A stretch of DNA of 54,544 bases from CAZKFA01 sp964551925 (GCA_964551925.1 CAZKFA010000008.1:1-54544), one strand, 5' to 3'. Positions 17,658 to 26,168 are shown, counted from the first letter of the stretch. Notes: generated by a model not told the origin, from the sequence alone. Program-made: numbers and translations.

Positions 17658-18371
17658 ATGCCCAAAAGACCACTTGTTTATGCCATTATCCCTGCGGGTG
17701 GTATTGGTAAGCGCATGAAAAGCACTCAGCCAAAGCAGTTTATGACTTTGGATAATGAACCAATTCTATTAGTTACATTAAGAGCATTAGCGGCTTCTGG
17801 TTTGATAGAGAAGTTTGTTATACCTACTATTGATTTGGTTTACACCAAAAGAATAATCAAATCTGCTTGTCCTGAATTGGATTGTACTGTTATTAAGGGT
17901 GGTAAAACTAGGCAAGATAGTGTTTATAACGCTTTGCAGGTAATTAAGCGCATGAAACCTAAGCCAAGCTTGATTTTGGTGCATGATGCCGTGAGAGCTT
18001 TGATAAAAAAAGCTACTGTTGAAAAAATTATAGAAAGGGCGGCCATTTCTGGTGCTGCGATTGCAGCTTCTCCAATTTTTGAAACTATTAAACTGGCTCG
18101 TAAATTCAAAAATCAAAATCTAATCAAGAAAAATGTTTCTAGAGAGGATATGTGGTTGGCCCAGACGCCACAAGTGTTCAAGACTGATATTATTATGGAG
18201 GCTTATGAGAAAGCAAAGCAAGAGCATTTTGTTGGTACTGACTCTTCTGGCTTAGTTGAACGATTAGGGTTGGATGTCCATTTGCTGCGTTCTCCTCGTT
18301 CTAATATTAAAATTACTGTTCCTGAGGACTTAGATTTTGCTAAAGTCTATTTGCAAATCGAGAAGAAGTAA
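17658..18371 (+). CDS. ispD: 2-C-methyl-D-erythritol 4-phosphate cytidylyltransferase
   Basis: Transfers CMP from CTP to MEP in the non-mevalonate isoprenoid pathway; 237 residues, normal for IspD. It shows the nucleotidyltransferase start AIIPAGGIGKRMKSTQPKQF, the GGKTRQDSVYNAL motif, LVHDAVRALI (metal-binding aspartate region) and AQTPQVFKTDII. The C-terminus has the NIKITVPEDLDFAK signature. A longer reading frame exists back to 17550 but would run through the opposite gene's promoter. The ATG at 17658 directly follows a -10 box and starts at the normal family N-terminus. ispF is not adjacent. Confidence 0.96.
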   Translation: MPKRPLVYAIIPAGGIGKRMKSTQPKQFMTLDNEPILLVTLRALAASGLIEKFVIPTIDLVYTKRIIKSACPELDCTVIKGGKTRQDSVYNALQVIKRMKPKPSLILVHDAVRALIKKATVEKIIERAAISGAAIAASPIFETIKLARKFKNQNLIKKNVSREDMWLAQTPQVFKTDIIMEAYEKAKQEHFVGTDSSGLVERLGLDVHLLRSPRSNIKITVPEDLDFAKVYLQIEKK

Positions 18372-18380
18372 GAATGCACC

Positions 18381-19421
18381 TTATATGTTAATCCAAAATA
18401 TTGGATCTAATCCTGGTATTGAAGCACCATCTACGATTTGGCTAATTTGCTTGCGTACCTTTGTTTTAAAAGTCTCTTGTAGTATATGTGGGTTTTTGTT
18501 GGAACAAGCATCTAGAGAGAACTCACCAGTCCATTTACCATTATTATTTACTTTCTCTGCCCCTAAATTTCTTGCTGCAATTTTGGCATGATCATTGATT
18601 ATATTCTCGATGAATTGAATCTCACCATTTGGTCTTAAGGCAGCCGCACCAGTTGAATCCTCTTTGGTTATGATCCATGATACTGTACCATCATCAAATC
18701 TTTCGACAGAGTTTGCATAAGGACTAGCATCTTTGTATCCCATATGTGCTATTTGTCTTAGGTTGTAGAATTTATCAATTAATGTTTCATTGATTACTAG
18801 AGGCTTACCTTCAACGAAGGTACAATGCTTCAATCCAATTATTTTATTGTCGATACTGTATTGAATTACTTGTACAAAATTTACAAATTCTGTTTTTTGG
18901 GCTGGATAGGCGATTAACACTTGATTTGACTTCTTGAGAATTTTGTACCAAGCTGGGTAATCTCTTTTGTCTGGTCTGGTGATATCTAGCATTTGGTTGA
19001 AAGCAAGTTCACTGAGATGAGAGAATTGGGCTTTAATCTTACCTAGTCTCTGTTTGGTCATATTAAACTTGCGTTCTTTGAAGCCAGCTTTGTTTAAATT
19101 TGTGATATTAGAAAGATGAGAGTAAGGATCTAAGGTCCTTGCTGCCAATAACTCAAGTTCTACTCTGAAGTCATCTGGTGAATTGTGTTGTGGAAATATA
19201 CCAGCCCTGTGATCTTCTTCTGGTAAAGCAATGTTCATCTTGCTAGCCCGACCGGGCTTAGTCATGAGCACTAATTCTGTTAAATTTTCAGGATCCAAGT
19301 GACGTCCTGATCTACTACTGTTTTTGTAAGCATAGGGTCCACCAATGTAGTTATGCTTGTGCTCAAGCTTAACGTCCTTGGGCTCAGGTTGTTTTTGGTC
19401 TGATTTATCTTCTTCAGCCAT
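18381..19421 (-). CDS. Uncharacterised soluble protein (346 residues)
   Basis: I do not recognise the family. The first 25 residues are charged and probably disordered (EEDKSDQKQPEPKDVKLEHK). The rest looks globular and soluble, with no signal peptide or membrane segment. Notable pieces are a histidine/tyrosine-rich start (HKHNYIGGPYAYKN), RPDKRDYPAWYKILKKS, and VSWIITKEDSTGAAAL. The C-terminus is hydrophobic (GASIPGLDPIFWINI). The ATG is 6 nt behind an extended -10 (TGGTATATT, -10 at 19428-19433), so it is expressed as its own leaderless unit. The flanking genes (ispD, a transporter) do not suggest a role. Confidence 0.8.
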   Translation of the reverse strand: MAEEDKSDQKQPEPKDVKLEHKHNYIGGPYAYKNSSRSGRHLDPENLTELVLMTKPGRASKMNIALPEEDHRAGIFPQHNSPDDFRVELELLAARTLDPYSHLSNITNLNKAGFKERKFNMTKQRLGKIKAQFSHLSELAFNQMLDITRPDKRDYPAWYKILKKSNQVLIAYPAQKTEFVNFVQVIQYSIDNKIIGLKHCTFVEGKPLVINETLIDKFYNLRQIAHMGYKDASPYANSVERFDDGTVSWIITKEDSTGAAALRPNGEIQFIENIINDHAKIAARNLGAEKVNNNGKWTGEFSLDACSNKNPHILQETFKTKVRKQISQIVDGASIPGLDPIFWINI

Positions 19422-19448
19422 GTACTAAATATACCACTGAAATAAGCT

Positions 19449-20921
19449 TTATGTTCTCTCTAGTTGACTGAGAGCATAAGAGCTAACCCATGCTAATAAG
19501 CTGACTGGTAGAGCTCCAAGTAGTATTAGTTGATTGTCATTAAGTTGAATCCCTGCTTTAATTAAGTCTCCCAATCCGCCGCCACCAACAAAAGTTGCTA
19601 GTGTCGCAGTTGCGATACATATCACTGTCGCTGTTTTGATTCCAGCTATGATAAAGGGCTTTGCTAGAGGTAATTTTATGTGCCAGAAGATTTGTAATGA
19701 ACTCATTGACATAGTTCTGGCGGCATCTATGTAATCACGATCAATACCTTTCATGGCACTGTATGTATTTTGGATTATAGGTAATAGGGAGTAGATGATT
19801 AATGCAAAAATGCTCGGTCTGATGCCTAAGCCTAATAGTGGTATTAGTAAGGCGAGTAAGGCTAGGCTGGGAATGGTTTGAATAGCTGAAATAATAGAGA
19901 TGCAATATTTACCTAATACCTCATTATAGCTAAGACTAGCACCAATTGTAATGCCTAATAGGCTTGCAATTAAGATTGCAATAATAGAAAGCTCTAAGTG
20001 TCTAATTGTTGCTTGAGATAGTAGTTCTAATTTAGAGAGAGATTGCTTGTTTTCTTTTTTGTCTAAATAGAGTTGATTGACAAAATCAGAGGCGACTGTT
20101 TCGTATGATTTACCACTGAGAATTAATTGGTTAAGTTCTATGATTTGTTCATTATTGATTGAATTATTGAGTCTACCTAGGATCTTTTCTATGACTGGAT
20201 CTAGTGGCTTACTTATAAACACAGCATCATAGTTTATCAATGCTGTTTTATCATCCATTAATCTGATTAAGTTTTTATTCTTGTATAAACGTGGATCGGT
20301 AGTAAAGGAATCTATAATTTGTACTTGATTGTTTAGAATTGCTTGTAAAGCAAGATTGTGTTCCATGGTTAGTATATTTTCTAGTTTTAAGTCATAAGTT
20401 TTGTTGATTTGTTGGTAGCCGTCGATTCTATATAGGAAGTTATGACTGAATGCTGTTTTGAATTTATCTTTTGGTATCTGCTTAAGATCAGAAATATTTT
20501 TTAGTTTGTATTGTCTAGCAAAATCTTTGTTTGCAATTAATACAAAGTTATTGTCGAAACCTATGGGCTCACTTAAATTTAATCCATATGAGGATTTGAG
20601 CTTTTCTTTTAAGTCACTTCGTTTATAGTCAAGAGCTTGCTCGCGTCCAAGAACAATATTTGCTAGTGATGCTGTGTAATCTGGATAAATATCAATCTTC
20701 GGATTATTGAAGCAGATCTGGCTAGAGCCTAAATTAAATTTTCTGATAACTTGATAATTGCTATATCTTTCTATCGCTGTCGCAAGGATCTCAGCAAGTA
20801 GGATTGATTCAGGAAAGTCTCTAGAAGCAATGGTTATGCTCTTTTTGGAGCTTATTTGACTGATGCAAGATCCAAGGATCAATAATATGAATATTGATAC
20901 TAATTGATTCTTGTTAAACAC
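19449..20921 (-). CDS. Glycine betaine/choline-type ABC transporter, binding protein fused to permease
   Basis: 490 residues combining two importer parts. The N-terminus is a lipoprotein signal (LLILGSCIS, cysteine near residue 19). A ProX/OpuCC-type binding domain follows (ITIASRDFPESILLAEILATAIE and PKIDIYPDYTASLANIVLG), up to about residue 280. From about 300 a ProW/OpuCB-type permease begins, with ISAIQTIPSLALLALLIPLLGLG, the EAA-like loop DYIDAARTMSMSSLQIFWHIKLPLAKPF (split here for length) and FVGGGGLGDLI. Known fusions of this type usually place the permease first, so this order is notable. The start is GTG directly after the nfu stop, so it is translationally coupled. No ATPase gene lies nearby. 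Confidence 0.92.
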   Translation of the reverse strand: MFNKNQLVSIFILLILGSCISQISSKKSITIASRDFPESILLAEILATAIERYSNYQVIRKFNLGSSQICFNNPKIDIYPDYTASLANIVLGREQALDYKRSDLKEKLKSSYGLNLSEPIGFDNNFVLIANKDFARQYKLKNISDLKQIPKDKFKTAFSHNFLYRIDGYQQINKTYDLKLENILTMEHNLALQAILNNQVQIIDSFTTDPRLYKNKNLIRLMDDKTALINYDAVFISKPLDPVIEKILGRLNNSINNEQIIELNQLILSGKSYETVASDFVNQLYLDKKENKQSLSKLELLSQATIRHLELSIIAILIASLLGITIGASLSYNEVLGKYCISIISAIQTIPSLALLALLIPLLGLGIRPSIFALIIYSLLPIIQNTYSAMKGIDRDYIDAARTMSMSSLQIFWHIKLPLAKPFIIAGIKTATVICIATATLATFVGGGGLGDLIKAGIQLNDNQLILLGALPVSLLAWVSSYALSQLERT

Positions 20922-21497
20922 CTAAAAAACTTGAGTTACAGTTTCAACGATATCTGGCACTTCGGCTAATAGAGCCCTTTCTACACCCATCTTCATTGTC
21001 ATTAGAGCACTTGGGCAGGTTCCACAAGCACCAACCATGCGTAGGCGAAGATCTTTACCGATGATATCTACGAATTCTATATTGCCACCATCTGATACTA
21101 AGGCTGGTCTAATTTTATTAAGCACGTCTTCGATACGACTACGTACATCACTATCAGAGTTGTCTGGAACTTGTTCTAGTGGTTTATTTGCTTCAGCCCA
21201 AGATTTAAGTTCAGTAATTGACGTTTTTATAATATTTTTTATTTCAAGATGAATATCTTTCCAATTAATCTCATCATTCTTATCAATGGTTACAAAGTTT
21301 GACATTATAAAAACTTTGCTTATTCCATTAAGTTCTAATAGTTTTACAGCAAAGGTATTAGCTGCTTGTTTGGCAGCATCTAGGCTTTCGTAGCTTAAAG
21401 AAGATTTGTAAGGGTAAAGTGTTTCACTAGAAACAAACTTTAAAGAATTGGGATTAGGCGTATATTCAGCCCGAACGCTAATTTCTAAACTATTCAT
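20922..21497 (-). CDS. nfu: Nfu-type iron-sulfur cluster scaffold
   Basis: Carries and delivers Fe-S clusters. The 191-residue protein has an N-terminal Nfu_N domain (RAEYTPNPNSLKFVSSETLYPY) and a C-terminal NifU-like domain. The latter includes VLNKIRPALVSDGGNIEFVDI and the cluster-binding GACGTCPSALMTMK. The ATG is 7 nt behind a perfect extended -10 (TGCTATAAT, -10 at 21505-21510), with no Shine-Dalgarno. Likely clients in this window are the ferredoxin oxidoreductase and its ferredoxin, but that is inference. The gene lies between the flagellar operon and the transporter fusion. Confidence 0.95.
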   Translation of the reverse strand: MNSLEISVRAEYTPNPNSLKFVSSETLYPYKSSLSYESLDAAKQAANTFAVKLLELNGISKVFIMSNFVTIDKNDEINWKDIHLEIKNIIKTSITELKSWAEANKPLEQVPDNSDSDVRSRIEDVLNKIRPALVSDGGNIEFVDIIGKDLRLRMVGACGTCPSALMTMKMGVERALLAEVPDIVETVTQVF

Positions 21498-21504
21498 AGC
21501 TTTA

Positions 21505-21510
21505 ATTATA
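21505..21510 (-). promoter_or_regulatory. Extended -10 promoter of nfu (leaderless)
   Basis: On the minus strand TGCTATAAT is followed by 7 nt and the nfu ATG. This is one of the best matches to the extended -10 pattern in the window. Confidence 0.65.
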
Positions 21511-21554
21511 GCAAAATAGCTAAGTCTATTATGGTTAGTCTAGTGAGATTTGCT

Positions 21555-22823
21555 TTAGTACTCTGGGTAACGAGGGTCCGAATAATCGCCGTCATCTTCA
21601 GAATCGGAGAAACCATCTTCGGTTTCTTCTAAATCAGCAAGATCTTCAAAATCTTCAAATATCTCTTTGGCATCTTTGACTCCTAAGTCATCAGCAGAAT
21701 CTTCTTCTACTTCATCCTCGTCATCATCTTCCCAATCAAATTCAATGATATCTTCATCATCATCTTCGATTTTTTCTTCTATCTTTTTACTTTCTTTTTT
21801 ACTTGGCACAATTTCCTCCAATAAACTATCCAAATCCTGGTCGAGCACTAAATCAATCATCTGGTCTTCTTCGCTTTCAATTATTTCTAAGTCAAGATCG
21901 GAAGGTTCGCTGATATTAATCTTCTTTTTCGATTTGCTATTTTTTTTAGCTTTTTCGTTAGGCATATTAGTTTCCACCAGCAACTTACTATTTTCTAACT
22001 CATCAATTTTATACCCTAAATGCTTCTCTAAAATAACCTTAATTGTACTTAATTGTGTCGCAAAATTGGCGTCTAGTCTACCTGCTTGGGTATTAACTTG
22101 ACAAGATCCTGGGCTAATTTGGTTGTCTGTATTTATTAGGATTCTGACGTCATCATCAAGTATTTCAGCTAGTTCGAGTTTAATTGCTTTTATATTCTCT
22201 TGATCTGCTTCGTTGATATAAATTTGCACCACGCCCTTACAATCAATGATTTTATCTAGAGCCCTTTTTACTTGGGTATTGATTATATTATCGTCCTTGA
22301 TTAAAGATTCACCAAGAATTAATTTAGCTACATCGAAACCAATAGTGGCAATTTGTCCTTTAATATATTCGACAAGTTTTTTTTCTGCTTGATTAAAATT
22401 CTTCAGAGCAGAAATTATTTCATCAATGTGTTTTTGAGCTTGATTGATACCGTCTTCGAAGGCTTTTGCTTTTTCTTTAGCAATATCTTCAGCAAGTTGA
22501 GTTCTTTCTGCTTCAATTGTTGCTTTTAGATTTGTAACTTCTGATAAAATTTGCTGGGCTTGCTGTTCAGCGTTATGAATAATGGCTTGAGACTCCTGCT
22601 TTGCGCTCTGTATGATGCTTGCAGCTTGATTCTCAGCATCTATTTTCGCTTGTTCAATTTCACTATTTGTTTTATTCCAAAGTAATTTAATTTGATTTTC
22701 TAATTGATTTTCTGCTTGTTCAATGTATTGTTGATTATCAATGAAATTAATTGTTGGGCGTGTGGTAACGACCTTTTGTTCAGGTTCAGGGCTGTCTTGT
22801 AGTTTTTTCCTTTTGATTAGCAT
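21555..22823 (-). CDS. fliH: FliH-like flagellar export regulator with acidic C-terminal tail
   Basis: FliH links the export ATPase FliI to the flagellar base. The 422-residue protein has a long coiled coil (about 30-150, with alternating AENQAASIIQSAKQES-type repeats as in FliH/V-ATPase E). It is followed by a FliH/HrpE domain (VAKLILGESLI, VQIYINEADQENIKAI, ISPGSCQVNTQAGRLDANFATQL), which ends near 285. The remaining 135 or so residues are a lysine-rich linker and a very acidic, low-complexity D/E tail. FliH is normally 220-300 residues, so this tail is an extra. It lies 9 bp after the small FliG-like gene and follows fliE-fliF in order. fliI is not next to it. Confidence 0.85.
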   Translation of the reverse strand: MLIKRKKLQDSPEPEQKVVTTRPTINFIDNQQYIEQAENQLENQIKLLWNKTNSEIEQAKIDAENQAASIIQSAKQESQAIIHNAEQQAQQILSEVTNLKATIEAERTQLAEDIAKEKAKAFEDGINQAQKHIDEIISALKNFNQAEKKLVEYIKGQIATIGFDVAKLILGESLIKDDNIINTQVKRALDKIIDCKGVVQIYINEADQENIKAIKLELAEILDDDVRILINTDNQISPGSCQVNTQAGRLDANFATQLSTIKVILEKHLGYKIDELENSKLLVETNMPNEKAKKNSKSKKKINISEPSDLDLEIIESEEDQMIDLVLDQDLDSLLEEIVPSKKESKKIEEKIEDDDEDIIEFDWEDDDEDEVEEDSADDLGVKDAKEIFEDFEDLADLEETEDGFSDSEDDGDYSDPRYPEY

Positions 22824-22832
22824 TACTGATAA

Positions 22833-23201
22833 TTATTTTTTTTCACCAAGGGTCACTTCATCAATGATTTTGGCGATGGCATTACTGAGATTGGGTCTCG
22901 ATTGTCGTTTGCCTAGTCGATATTGCAGATACTCTACTATTTTAGGGCGTTCAGTATCCATATATTGATTGACTTTGGTGGTTTTGGATTCTTGTTTGAC
23001 TTTGGCTATAATTTGCATAAATTCGGGCCAAGATGCTGCAAAGAAATCCCAATCCTCTTGAGAGAGCGTTTCATTAATGGATAAATCTACTTCACTAATT
23101 TTCTGTACTAGTGGTAGCGGTAATTGTTCAAATATACTTTTCTGTGTAGCAGGTGGTAATGACCTTAGTATAAGAGCTAGTGATTTAAGTTTTCTTGACA
23201 T
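22833..23201 (-). CDS. Small FliG-like protein at the fliG position
   Basis: 122 residues between fliF and fliH, exactly where fliG normally lies. The segment LALILRSLPPATQKSIFEQLPLPLVQKIS resembles an armadillo-like helix pair of FliG (split here: LALILRSLPPATQKSIFEQL, then PLPLVQKIS). A second helical part contains RPKIVEYLQYRLGKR. Normal FliG has about 330 residues with three domains. This one is too short to hold the rotor-stator C-domain and the FliM-binding middle domain together. Either it is a specialised adaptor and a full fliG lies elsewhere, or the switch is reduced. GGGAGG gives it a strong ribosome-binding site. Confidence 0.65.
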   Translation of the reverse strand: MSRKLKSLALILRSLPPATQKSIFEQLPLPLVQKISEVDLSINETLSQEDWDFFAASWPEFMQIIAKVKQESKTTKVNQYMDTERPKIVEYLQYRLGKRQSRPNLSNAIAKIIDEVTLGEKK

Positions 23202-23224
23202 GTTTCCCTCCCGAAATGTTTAAG

Positions 23225-24958
23225 TTAGTCTTCGTCTAACCACATTTGGATTTTTTTAGCCAGTATATCTGGTTGATCGGCAGCAACTGACTGAAAATTA
23301 TTGAGTAAAGAATCAAACTGCATTTGTTCTTTATCATTATTATTACTTTCATAAACAGTTGCTTCTTTATTTTTATCGACCTTAGTTGCAGTATTAGTGT
23401 TATCGCTCATCATTTCTTTGAGTAAGGCTTCTTGCTGTTCAAGAGCCTTGCTTTCGCCATAATCCTCATAACTAGTGACTTTGGCTTGATCATCGTTTAA
23501 TACTTGATCAAACTCATCACCAAGATTAGGATCTACTTGTTCTTGATAGTTTTTGTTGGCAACAGCGCTTAAGAAGTTTAGACTGATAATCGCTACGATT
23601 AATAATCCGAATATAATTGCAAGAATACTAAATATCTTGCTTATTACACTCCAAACGCCACCACGGAAAAAGTTGCTTATGATTTGTATTGGTCCAGAAT
23701 TCTTACCAGCAAGAGCATCTAAGTTACCGTCTTTACTGTGTAAATCTACTACTGTAAGTTTAATATCATCCGCCGTTGCTGTTGGTCCAATCATCGCTGC
23801 AATGCTATCTTGTAACTGCTTGAGAGAGATCATTGTTGGTATTGATTTATCAATAGCTAGTGCTACTGTTACTTTGTCAATCCTGCCTGGCAAGTAAGTT
23901 ATATTCTGTTGCTCAAAGCTTGGTAACAAGGTTTCATTAATTGAATTTGAATTATAGTTTTTTGAATTACTAGATTGTCCTGGTCCGTAACCAGCATCAC
24001 CAGAGCCACTATTCAAGGCTTCTGTACCAAGTTGTCTTGAGCCAACTGCACCTTCTGAATAGATAGTTTTTTGTTGTTCAACTTTTTCTCTTGAGATCAT
24101 GGCACTGACGCTTACTTTGTATTCTTTGCTACCAATAACGGCATCTAAATATTCTGAGATACGTTTGGTGATAATTTTGTTTATCTTCTCAACTTCATCA
24201 ATGAAATCTTCAGCACTTTGCTCATCAATTTCTTTGAAAGTACTATAGTTACGTCCTTGGGTATCAACTATTGAAATCTTCTCTTTGTCTAGGTTTGGTA
24301 CATATCCTCTAAGGATATTTACTATGCCTTTGACTTGTGAAGCTGTTAACTCGTCAGCATCGTTGAGTAACTCTACTTGTACTGTCGCAGTAGTGCTTGA
24401 TTGCATCTCTGTAAAAATTTGTTGTTCTGGGACATTGACTCTTACTGTAGCGGCTCTCAGTCCGTCTATTCTGCTAATGATTCTTGAAAGATCTCCATTG
24501 ATAGCTCTAGTTAGTTTAATGCGCTTATCATAATCACTAGCAGCCCAATCACTTTCATCAAAGAGACCATAACCATCATTCTCTAGTAGATTGGTTCTGG
24601 AAAGCGCTAGGTAAGCGCTCTCTACGGCTTTATCATAAACTTGTACTTGATATTCTCCTGGTTTCTCTGTTGAGTTTACTTTAGCTTCGATATTAACTGA
24701 TTTAAGTTTTGCTACAATTTCAAATGCTCTTGATTGATCTAACTGTTGAACTATTGGAACAAGTTTTCCTCTATTCTCGTTGCTTTGTTGAGAACTTGTA
24801 ATAGTAAAAATCAAAAGTACAACAATAACTGCTGCACCAATAATTGCATATAGTCTTTTTTGTGGATCACCAATAATTTCTTGAAAGAAATTTCCTTTAC
24901 CAGTACCAGTTTGACTTCCCAAATCTAAGTTATTGTTTGTAGTTATTTCTCCAGCCAT
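23225..24958 (-). CDS. fliF: Flagellar MS-ring protein FliF
   Basis: Forms the MS ring in the inner membrane. The 577 residues include a first membrane segment (about 35-50, LYAIIGAAVIVVLLIFTI) and a ring-building YscJ/FliF domain (AKLKSVNIEAKV, YLALSRTNLL, IDGLRAATVRVNVPEQQIF). The FliF C-domain follows with the beta-collar insert (serine/glycine/asparagine-rich, about 300-350), then a second membrane segment (about 440-470). The cytoplasmic tail ends in a helix (QPDILAKKIQMWLDED), which in other bacteria binds FliG. It lies 23 bp upstream of the small FliG-like gene and downstream of fliE. Confidence 0.96.
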   Translation of the reverse strand: MAGEITTNNNLDLGSQTGTGKGNFFQEIIGDPQKRLYAIIGAAVIVVLLIFTITSSQQSNENRGKLVPIVQQLDQSRAFEIVAKLKSVNIEAKVNSTEKPGEYQVQVYDKAVESAYLALSRTNLLENDGYGLFDESDWAASDYDKRIKLTRAINGDLSRIISRIDGLRAATVRVNVPEQQIFTEMQSSTTATVQVELLNDADELTASQVKGIVNILRGYVPNLDKEKISIVDTQGRNYSTFKEIDEQSAEDFIDEVEKINKIITKRISEYLDAVIGSKEYKVSVSAMISREKVEQQKTIYSEGAVGSRQLGTEALNSGSGDAGYGPGQSSNSKNYNSNSINETLLPSFEQQNITYLPGRIDKVTVALAIDKSIPTMISLKQLQDSIAAMIGPTATADDIKLTVVDLHSKDGNLDALAGKNSGPIQIISNFFRGGVWSVISKIFSILAIIFGLLIVAIISLNFLSAVANKNYQEQVDPNLGDEFDQVLNDDQAKVTSYEDYGESKALEQQEALLKEMMSDNTNTATKVDKNKEATVYESNNNDKEQMQFDSLLNNFQSVAADQPDILAKKIQMWLDED

Positions 24959-25006
24959 TAGTTATATTATTCCCAGTTTTATAACAGACCCCTCTAAATC
25001 AAGATA

Positions 25007-25327
25007 TTAAACTTGCATACTGGTCAATTTATCAAACGCGCCAACAACTTTTTGAGTTACGGCGGTTATTAACTTGAATGCAACTTCTGATTTACCTAAG
25101 GCTATCATCACTTCGTGAATATCGACATCGCCGGTGTTCACAGCTTTGATTGTTAGCTTCTCAGGTTCACTCATCACATTGTTAGCTTTGTTAAGAACGG
25201 CTCCTAGTGTCTGTCCGAAGCTCGCTCCTTCAATACCAGCGTTATGCGTGATCTGGCCCTTGAGTCCAGGCATTCCAGGCATTTGTGGTAATTGTCCATA
25301 GGCTAAGTTTTGATTTTGAAGTACCAT
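25007..25327 (-). CDS. fliE: Flagellar hook-basal body protein FliE
   Basis: Joins the MS ring to the rod and is an early export substrate. It is 106 residues, the usual size. A flexible glycine/proline-rich N-terminus precedes SFGQTLGAVLNKANNVM. The conserved C-terminal helix pair is GDVDIHEVMIALGKSEVAF and KLITAVTQKVVGAFDKL. The ATG has GGAG 8-10 nt upstream. It is the first gene of fliE-fliF-FliG-like-fliH. The tandem operator at 25356-25377 lies upstream, 8 nt from a TATATC -10 box (25342-25347). flgB and flgC, its usual upstream neighbours, are absent. Confidence 0.95.
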   Translation of the reverse strand: MVLQNQNLAYGQLPQMPGMPGLKGQITHNAGIEGASFGQTLGAVLNKANNVMSEPEKLTIKAVNTGDVDIHEVMIALGKSEVAFKLITAVTQKVVGAFDKLTSMQV

Positions 25328-25355
25328 AATTTCTCTCCAGTGATATAGAACTAAA

Positions 25356-25377
25356 TTTGAGTTAAGTTTTGGTTAAG
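25356..25377 (-). promoter_or_regulatory. Tandem TTAAC operator upstream of fliE
   Basis: On the minus strand CTTAACCA-AAA-CTTAACTC-AAA: two half-sites 11 bp apart (one helical turn), as OmpR/PhoB-type regulators bind. It sits 8 nt upstream of the -10-like TATATC, replacing the -35. The same arrangement recurs at 28189, 48911 and 49020. Confidence 0.7.
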
Positions 25378-25403
25378 GAGATCAAGGTTTTTTTGATTTT
25401 TCT

Positions 25404-25436
25404 GATATAATTTCAAAGTCTTAGGGGTTAAGACTT
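25404..25436 (+). promoter_or_regulatory. atp operon promoter and 5' leader hairpin
   Basis: The extended -10 TGATATAAT has its hexamer at 25406-25411. A perfect 8-bp stem AAGTCTTA (25416-25423) / TAAGACTT (25429-25436) with loop GGGGT starts about where transcription should begin. It may protect the 5' end of the atp mRNA. A normal AAGGAG follows before atpE. Confidence 0.6.
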
Positions 25437-25468
25437 AGTTAAAGGGTTATAAAAAGGAGTATTTAGTA

Positions 25469-25705
25469 ATGGCAGAAATTGAAACATTAGGTTTAGCAGT
25501 AGGTGCAGGCTTGGCAGCCCTAGGCGTTACAGGACCAGCTTTAGCAGTAGGTAATGTCGCAGGCAAAATGTTAGAAGGCGCAGCAAGACAACCAGAGCAC
25601 ACAGGGTCTTTATTTACCAATGCAATTATTTTTGCAGGTATGTCTGAGGCTTTGGGTATTTTGGCGTGGTTAGTATCCTTCTTGATTTTTAACAAAATAG
25701 GTTAA
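25469..25705 (+). CDS. atpE: ATP synthase F0 subunit c
   Basis: Forms the rotating c-ring of the F-type ATP synthase in the inner membrane. The 78 residues form two hydrophobic helices joined by the polar loop EGAARQPEHTGS (the ARQPE motif). The ion-binding carboxylate is Glu60 in FAGMSEALGILAW. The first helix has AVGAGLAALGVTGPALAVGN; the glutamine expected of sodium-binding c-rings is absent, which favours protons. Strong AAGGAG. It is first of four genes, c-b'-b-delta, the order used in cyanobacteria. Subunit a is not upstream, and alpha, gamma, beta and epsilon do not follow. Confidence 0.97.
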   Translation: MAEIETLGLAVGAGLAALGVTGPALAVGNVAGKMLEGAARQPEHTGSLFTNAIIFAGMSEALGILAWLVSFLIFNKIG

Positions 25706-25709
25706 TTTA

Positions 25710-26168
25710 GTGGTTTCCTTAGATTTTACTTTTGTTCTATTCACTTTGACTTTCGTTGTCTTTCTGTTTGCAATGAAAGTATTGTTCTTCGATGCAGTAC
25801 AGGCTGTTATCGAGAAACGTAATGCTGCGATCAAGAAAAATCTTGAAAAGGCAAATAAAGTTAAAGTCGAATTAGAAGGACAATTTAAGGATCATGACCC
25901 TAATCAAATCCTTAATCAAGCAAAGTCTCAAGCGACTTCATATATAGAGAAGGTATTGGCTGAGGCTAATGCTAATAGAGATGAGCTTTTGAAAAATAGA
26001 GAGCTTGAACTCAAAGAAAAAATGGATAAGCAAGTACAGGCTTCTATGGCTGAATTAAAGTCTTTAGAAGCTAACTTGCAAAATCAAGTCGCTGACCTGG
26101 TAGAGTTAATGGTTAGTACCATTAGCTCTGAAACTCGCAGTGCAATTAAAACTACGGTTAAATCATAA
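25710..26168 (+). CDS. ATP synthase F0 subunit b' (AtpG/AtpF2)
   Basis: One half of the peripheral stalk. 152 residues: one N-terminal membrane helix (FVLFTLTFVVFLFAMKVLFF) followed by EKRNAAIKKNLEKANK and a long charged coiled coil. It starts at GTG, 4 nt after the atpE stop. A b'/b pair encoded side by side is typical of cyanobacteria, chloroplasts and alphaproteobacteria; other bacteria use two copies of one b. Which copy is b' is judged from order and from the first protein's VIEKRN motif. Confidence 0.9.
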   Translation: MVSLDFTFVLFTLTFVVFLFAMKVLFFDAVQAVIEKRNAAIKKNLEKANKVKVELEGQFKDHDPNQILNQAKSQATSYIEKVLAEANANRDELLKNRELELKEKMDKQVQASMAELKSLEANLQNQVADLVELMVSTISSETRSAIKTTVKS

